Shown: positions 61,483-64,000 of the stretch, in pieces
How the letters are laid out: each line of letters opens with the position of its first letter
How positions within the stretch are numbered: the stretch's first letter is position 1
Assembly (NCBI GenBank): GCA_024226555.1
Contig: JAAELO010000161.1
Coordinates: 1 to 64,000, forward strand
Direction: 5' to 3'
DNA: 64,000 bases
Origin: Desulfobacterales bacterium
GTDB taxonomy: Bacteria > Desulfobacterota > Desulfobacteria > Desulfobacterales > JAAELO01
Notes under the pieces: generated by a model
Told to the model about the DNA's origin: nothing
Databases searched by the model: none
Seen by the model: only the letters and a program-made list of their open reading frames with translations
Made by a program: the position numbers and the translations under genes

Positions 61483-63504
61483 TTATTTATTACTACCCAT
61501 CAAGGTTCTGTTATCAATTTTAATCGGTTTAAATTTTTCTTTTTTACCTTCAAATTTTGCTTTATAATCATGAATTTTTTGGTCATTAATATGACCCTGT
61601 GTATGAGTTAGAAGAGTAGTTATTTCTGCATGTATACGTTCCAATTCATATGCTAAAAATGAAGAATCCATTTTTTTAAGATCATCTTTTTTTAAGAGTC
61701 TCTCTTTTTGTTCTTCCTTCATTTCATTATAATAGTCATCTATCAATTCAGGCTTATGCATTAACTGGTTAACGCTTAATTGTTTTTTTCCACTGCCTCG
61801 ATAAAATGTATGTTTTGATATTTCTTCAGCTTTTTTTAAATTAGTAAAATATGTTTTTTCTTTTTTTATTCTATTATTTTGTTTTTTTAAAACACCTTTA
61901 GAGTCTAATTTATCAGTTTCTGATATCATAAATTCTTCAAATGAATTGTGAATATTAGGATTTTGAAAATCTTTTACATTAGTCTTTCTAGTGTCAAGTG
62001 GATTGTATTTATTACCTTTTCCAGCCTTATATCTTCGAAATGCAGCTTTTTGTATCAATAACTTAGATACTTCTTTTTCACTTCCATCATACTCTAACTT
62101 TAAATTCGCTAAAGAACCATACTTATTATTTTTAATAAGTTGCTTACTATCATCTACAGTTGCCTTGCCTTTTATATAATCATCTACAAACTTTAACTGT
62201 TTTTCTGAATGTTTATATCTTTTTGAATGTACCTTATATCGAGCAGATTTTTTGTCGCTTATTTCTGACATCATTTTTTTATGATGTTTTGAATAATGCT
62301 CTATTTTTGATCTAACTTTTAATAGTTTTTTTTTATTTGAAGCTATTCTTTTATTTCGATCATCTGTAGATTCAATCCCTTGAAGCTTATTCTTAACATT
62401 GTCTATATACCTATTTTCTCTTGTATTTTTAACATTGTTTAAAGCATATAAATGTCTTTTTGTTTGTTCTATTTGATCATCGAACTTATCTTTATCTGGA
62501 TCATTTCCACTAATTTTACTTTTCTTATCTAAAAGAATATCTAGTTCACCACTATACTTTGAAATATCTTCATAAATTAGTTTATCATTATTTCCCCAAT
62601 ATCCATAATTTCCTAATACTTTAACATTTGGATCAAGGTTTTTTTCATGTTCTAATAATTCTTCTTTTGAAGATTTTTTAATTAAATAAAATTGAAACAG
62701 ATCTTCTTTTATGTAACCTTTTGTTTCTTCAGGGAAATAGTATTTCTTATAATCATTTTCAAATTTATTCTCAAATAAGTTTCTTTGTTTTAACTCTTTA
62801 TTAATGGTTGAAATTCTTTTTTGATGTCTTGGTTCTTTTTTACTTAACGTCTTAAGTTCTTTGTATAATTCATCTGTAGCTTCTTTATAAGTTTTATCTG
62901 ATGCATATTCTCCAGTAAAGCGACTATATAAATGGGAAATATATTTTTCAACCGAACCCTTTACTGCTGAAGCTACTGTTGACCCTATAGCTAATCCAAC
63001 AGGCATTGGTGTTCCTGTTGTAATTTGTAATGCCCCAGCAATTCCAAATGATATCGCCTGGCTAACTAATTCAGTTAACCCCATGACAACAGCTGATTTT
63101 AATACATCTCTATCATTTGCTTCCATATTTTCGGGAATATCTAATAGAAATTCAACACTTCCATAAAAACCTGCTACACCTTTTGCAACATTTAATCTTT
63201 TCATATTAGAACTGTTTAGTTTTAATTCAGTTCCATCTAATCCTTCTATAGCTGCCTTGGCATTAGCTCCAATACCTTTAACTTTTAAAGCATTTTCTTT
63301 CCATTTTTTTTGTGTTTCAATATTTTTTATTTTTGAAAGAATACTGGTTTTAGCGTTTTCAATTGATTTATTAAACTTTTCCTCATCAAAATTATCACCA
63401 AAATGTCTCTTGAGCCTTTCTGTTCTGATGTTATGAACAACCTCTATTTCTATCTTTTTTTCTCTTTTTTCAATTGCTTTATTTAAATTCGCTATATCAC
63501 CCAT
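61483..63504 (-). CDS. Large charged protein between spike and baseplate genes, candidate cargo
   Basis: 673 aa, no family recognised. A Lys/Glu-rich coiled-coil start (about 1-100) is followed by a hydrophobic Gly/Ala-rich region (VVMGLTELVSQAISFGIAGAL and PVGLAIGSTVASAVKG, about 130-185), then almost 500 residues of very basic, helical sequence (KNKLQGIESTDDRNKRIASN, KKLLKVRSKIEHYSKHHKKM), ending NRTLMGSNK. It lies after a small gene next to the spike and before GpU. Tape-measure proteins are normally larger and lie elsewhere. A hydrophobic patch with a long charged body beside the spike fits a delivered effector or toxin; that is inference. AT content and Asn/Lys use exceed those of the neighbours. 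Confidence 0.5.
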   Translation of the reverse strand: MGDIANLNKAIEKREKKIEIEVVHNIRTERLKRHFGDNFDEEKFNKSIENAKTSILSKIKNIETQKKWKENALKVKGIGANAKAAIEGLDGTELKLNSSNMKRLNVAKGVAGFYGSVEFLLDIPENMEANDRDVLKSAVVMGLTELVSQAISFGIAGALQITTGTPMPVGLAIGSTVASAVKGSVEKYISHLYSRFTGEYASDKTYKEATDELYKELKTLSKKEPRHQKRISTINKELKQRNLFENKFENDYKKYYFPEETKGYIKEDLFQFYLIKKSSKEELLEHEKNLDPNVKVLGNYGYWGNNDKLIYEDISKYSGELDILLDKKSKISGNDPDKDKFDDQIEQTKRHLYALNNVKNTRENRYIDNVKNKLQGIESTDDRNKRIASNKKKLLKVRSKIEHYSKHHKKMMSEISDKKSARYKVHSKRYKHSEKQLKFVDDYIKGKATVDDSKQLIKNNKYGSLANLKLEYDGSEKEVSKLLIQKAAFRRYKAGKGNKYNPLDTRKTNVKDFQNPNIHNSFEEFMISETDKLDSKGVLKKQNNRIKKEKTYFTNLKKAEEISKHTFYRGSGKKQLSVNQLMHKPELIDDYYNEMKEEQKERLLKKDDLKKMDSSFLAYELERIHAEITTLLTHTQGHINDQKIHDYKAKFEGKKEKFKPIKIDNRTLMGSNK

Positions 63505-63542
63505 TTTCTACCTCTTAATTATTTTTTGAAAATAATTCTGAT

Positions 63543-63728
63543 CTATATATGCCCAGTTGAAGGTGGAGTTCCAGCAGTATCATCAAGCTCTTTCATCCCC
63601 TCGTACACACCTTTAGCAATACACTCTACAAATAACTCTAAAATAGGATGTCCCATTTTAAAAACGGCTGGATTTTTCTCCATCTCAGCAAGGATATACC
63701 CTTTTATATTGTCTCCACTTGAAGCCAT
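63543..63728 (-). CDS. Small phage-tail protein of unknown function
   Basis: 61 aa: MASSGDNIKGYILAEMEKNPAVF, KMGHPILELFVECIAKGVYEGM and KELDDTAGTPPSTGHI. AAAGGAG ribosome-binding site. It directly follows the spike gene (12 bases) and precedes the 673-aa gene. Might be an adaptor or chaperone for the following protein. Not recognised. Confidence 0.55.
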   Translation of the reverse strand: MASSGDNIKGYILAEMEKNPAVFKMGHPILELFVECIAKGVYEGMKELDDTAGTPPSTGHI

Positions 63729-63740
63729 ATCATTACTCCT

Positions 63741-64000
63741 TTATGCTTTTTGAGCCTTAGTGATTGTTGAACCATCGGCATGATTTATTCCAAGTACATT
63801 GCAAACACATTCAGTTGTTACAACTCCCATACCTTCACCACCATTTTTCATCGTTATACTTGGACTATCTACTATAACTTCAGTGGTTGCTTTTACTTCT
63901 GCTTTATCCTGAACATTTACATTCACATTTTTTGCTGTAATATCTGCATTTTCAGTTATAGTAGCATTTATGTTCTTACACTTTAAATCCACATCTCCCT
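63741..64000 (-). CDS. Baseplate spike (gpV-like) C-terminus, cut by the window edge
   Basis: The reading frame is open to the right edge, so this is the 3' end of a longer gene. Repetitive beta-helix (ITENADITAKNVNVNVQDKAEVKATTEVIVDSPSITM), then NGGEGMGVVTTECVCNVLG, and ending HADGSTITKAQKA. That is the C-terminal beta-prism and tip of Mu gp45/P2 gpV-type spikes. It punctures the target envelope. A GTG at 63992 is not the true start. Confidence 0.8.
   Translation of the reverse strand, partial: GDVDLKCKNINATITENADITAKNVNVNVQDKAEVKATTEVIVDSPSITMKNGGEGMGVVTTECVCNVLGINHADGSTITKAQKA

Overview
The window is 64 kb of AT-rich DNA from an anaerobic, Gram-negative-type bacterium. Lipoprotein and Sec signal peptides, an anaerobic lysine-fermentation operon, a tungstate importer and a 2-hydroxyacyl-CoA-dehydratase-type activase support this. 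I cannot place the phylum: the gene content would fit several anaerobic groups (Fusobacteriota-, Spirochaetota- or candidate-phylum-like). No rRNA or tRNA gene was recognised.

Layout. 1-3.2 kb: tupABC tungstate transporter with a leader hairpin and a terminator between tupA and tupB. 3.3-10 kb: a very small Cse60-like gene, a CHASE4-HAMP-PAS-PAS-GGDEF diguanylate cyclase, an MFS exporter, an alpha/beta hydrolase, a small exported protein and a frameshifted solute-binding protein. 10.5-17.3 kb: a giant double-module CoA-dehydratase activase, TetR, MBL-fold hydrolase and a NifX/NifB-like protein. 18.5-21 kb: a polyglycine lipoprotein metalloprotease with a small exported partner. 21.5-31 kb: the complete lysine-to-butyrate/acetate operon (tetR, decayed nhaC, kdd, kamA, kamB, kamC, kamD, kamE, kal, kce). 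31-41.3 kb: YdcF, an AGPS-like FAD oxidase with an FGGY kinase, a GlpD-like dehydrogenase, CheR, a DUF3141 protein and a zinc-ribbon membrane protein. 41.7-45.3 kb: a five-gene operon (histidine kinase, LuxR-type regulator, Tsr3-like protein, FAH hydrolase, and a thioredoxin-like protein with an in-frame UGA read as selenocysteine). 45.6-47.3 kb: a graveyard of remnants (integrase, possible comM) and a lipoprotein. 47.6-64 kb: a contractile phage-tail or tailocin module on the minus strand, running off the right edge: spike end, a 673-aa insert, GpU-like, gpW, gpJ and gpI, followed by five paralogous tail-fibre genes and two accessory genes.

Two things stand out. First, a small UxxC selenoprotein at 41681-41920 is interrupted by TGA at a CxxC-type redox motif, with a SECIS-like hairpin in the right place; ordinary annotation would truncate it. 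Second, a family of non-coding MITE-like elements with AGGGAACCTCTAATAA terminal inverted repeats occurs at least eleven times between 1 and 39 kb, sits tightly against start and stop codons, and has no recognisable full copy in the phage region.

Working together: the Kam enzymes turn lysine into 3-aminobutyryl-CoA and acetoacetate, with KamB/KamC re-activating the B12 aminomutase, probably under the adjacent TetR repressor. Its former NhaC-type transporter is a pseudogene. The phage-tail module carries several alternative fibre genes and fragments of others, which suggests recombinational exchange of receptor-binding proteins.
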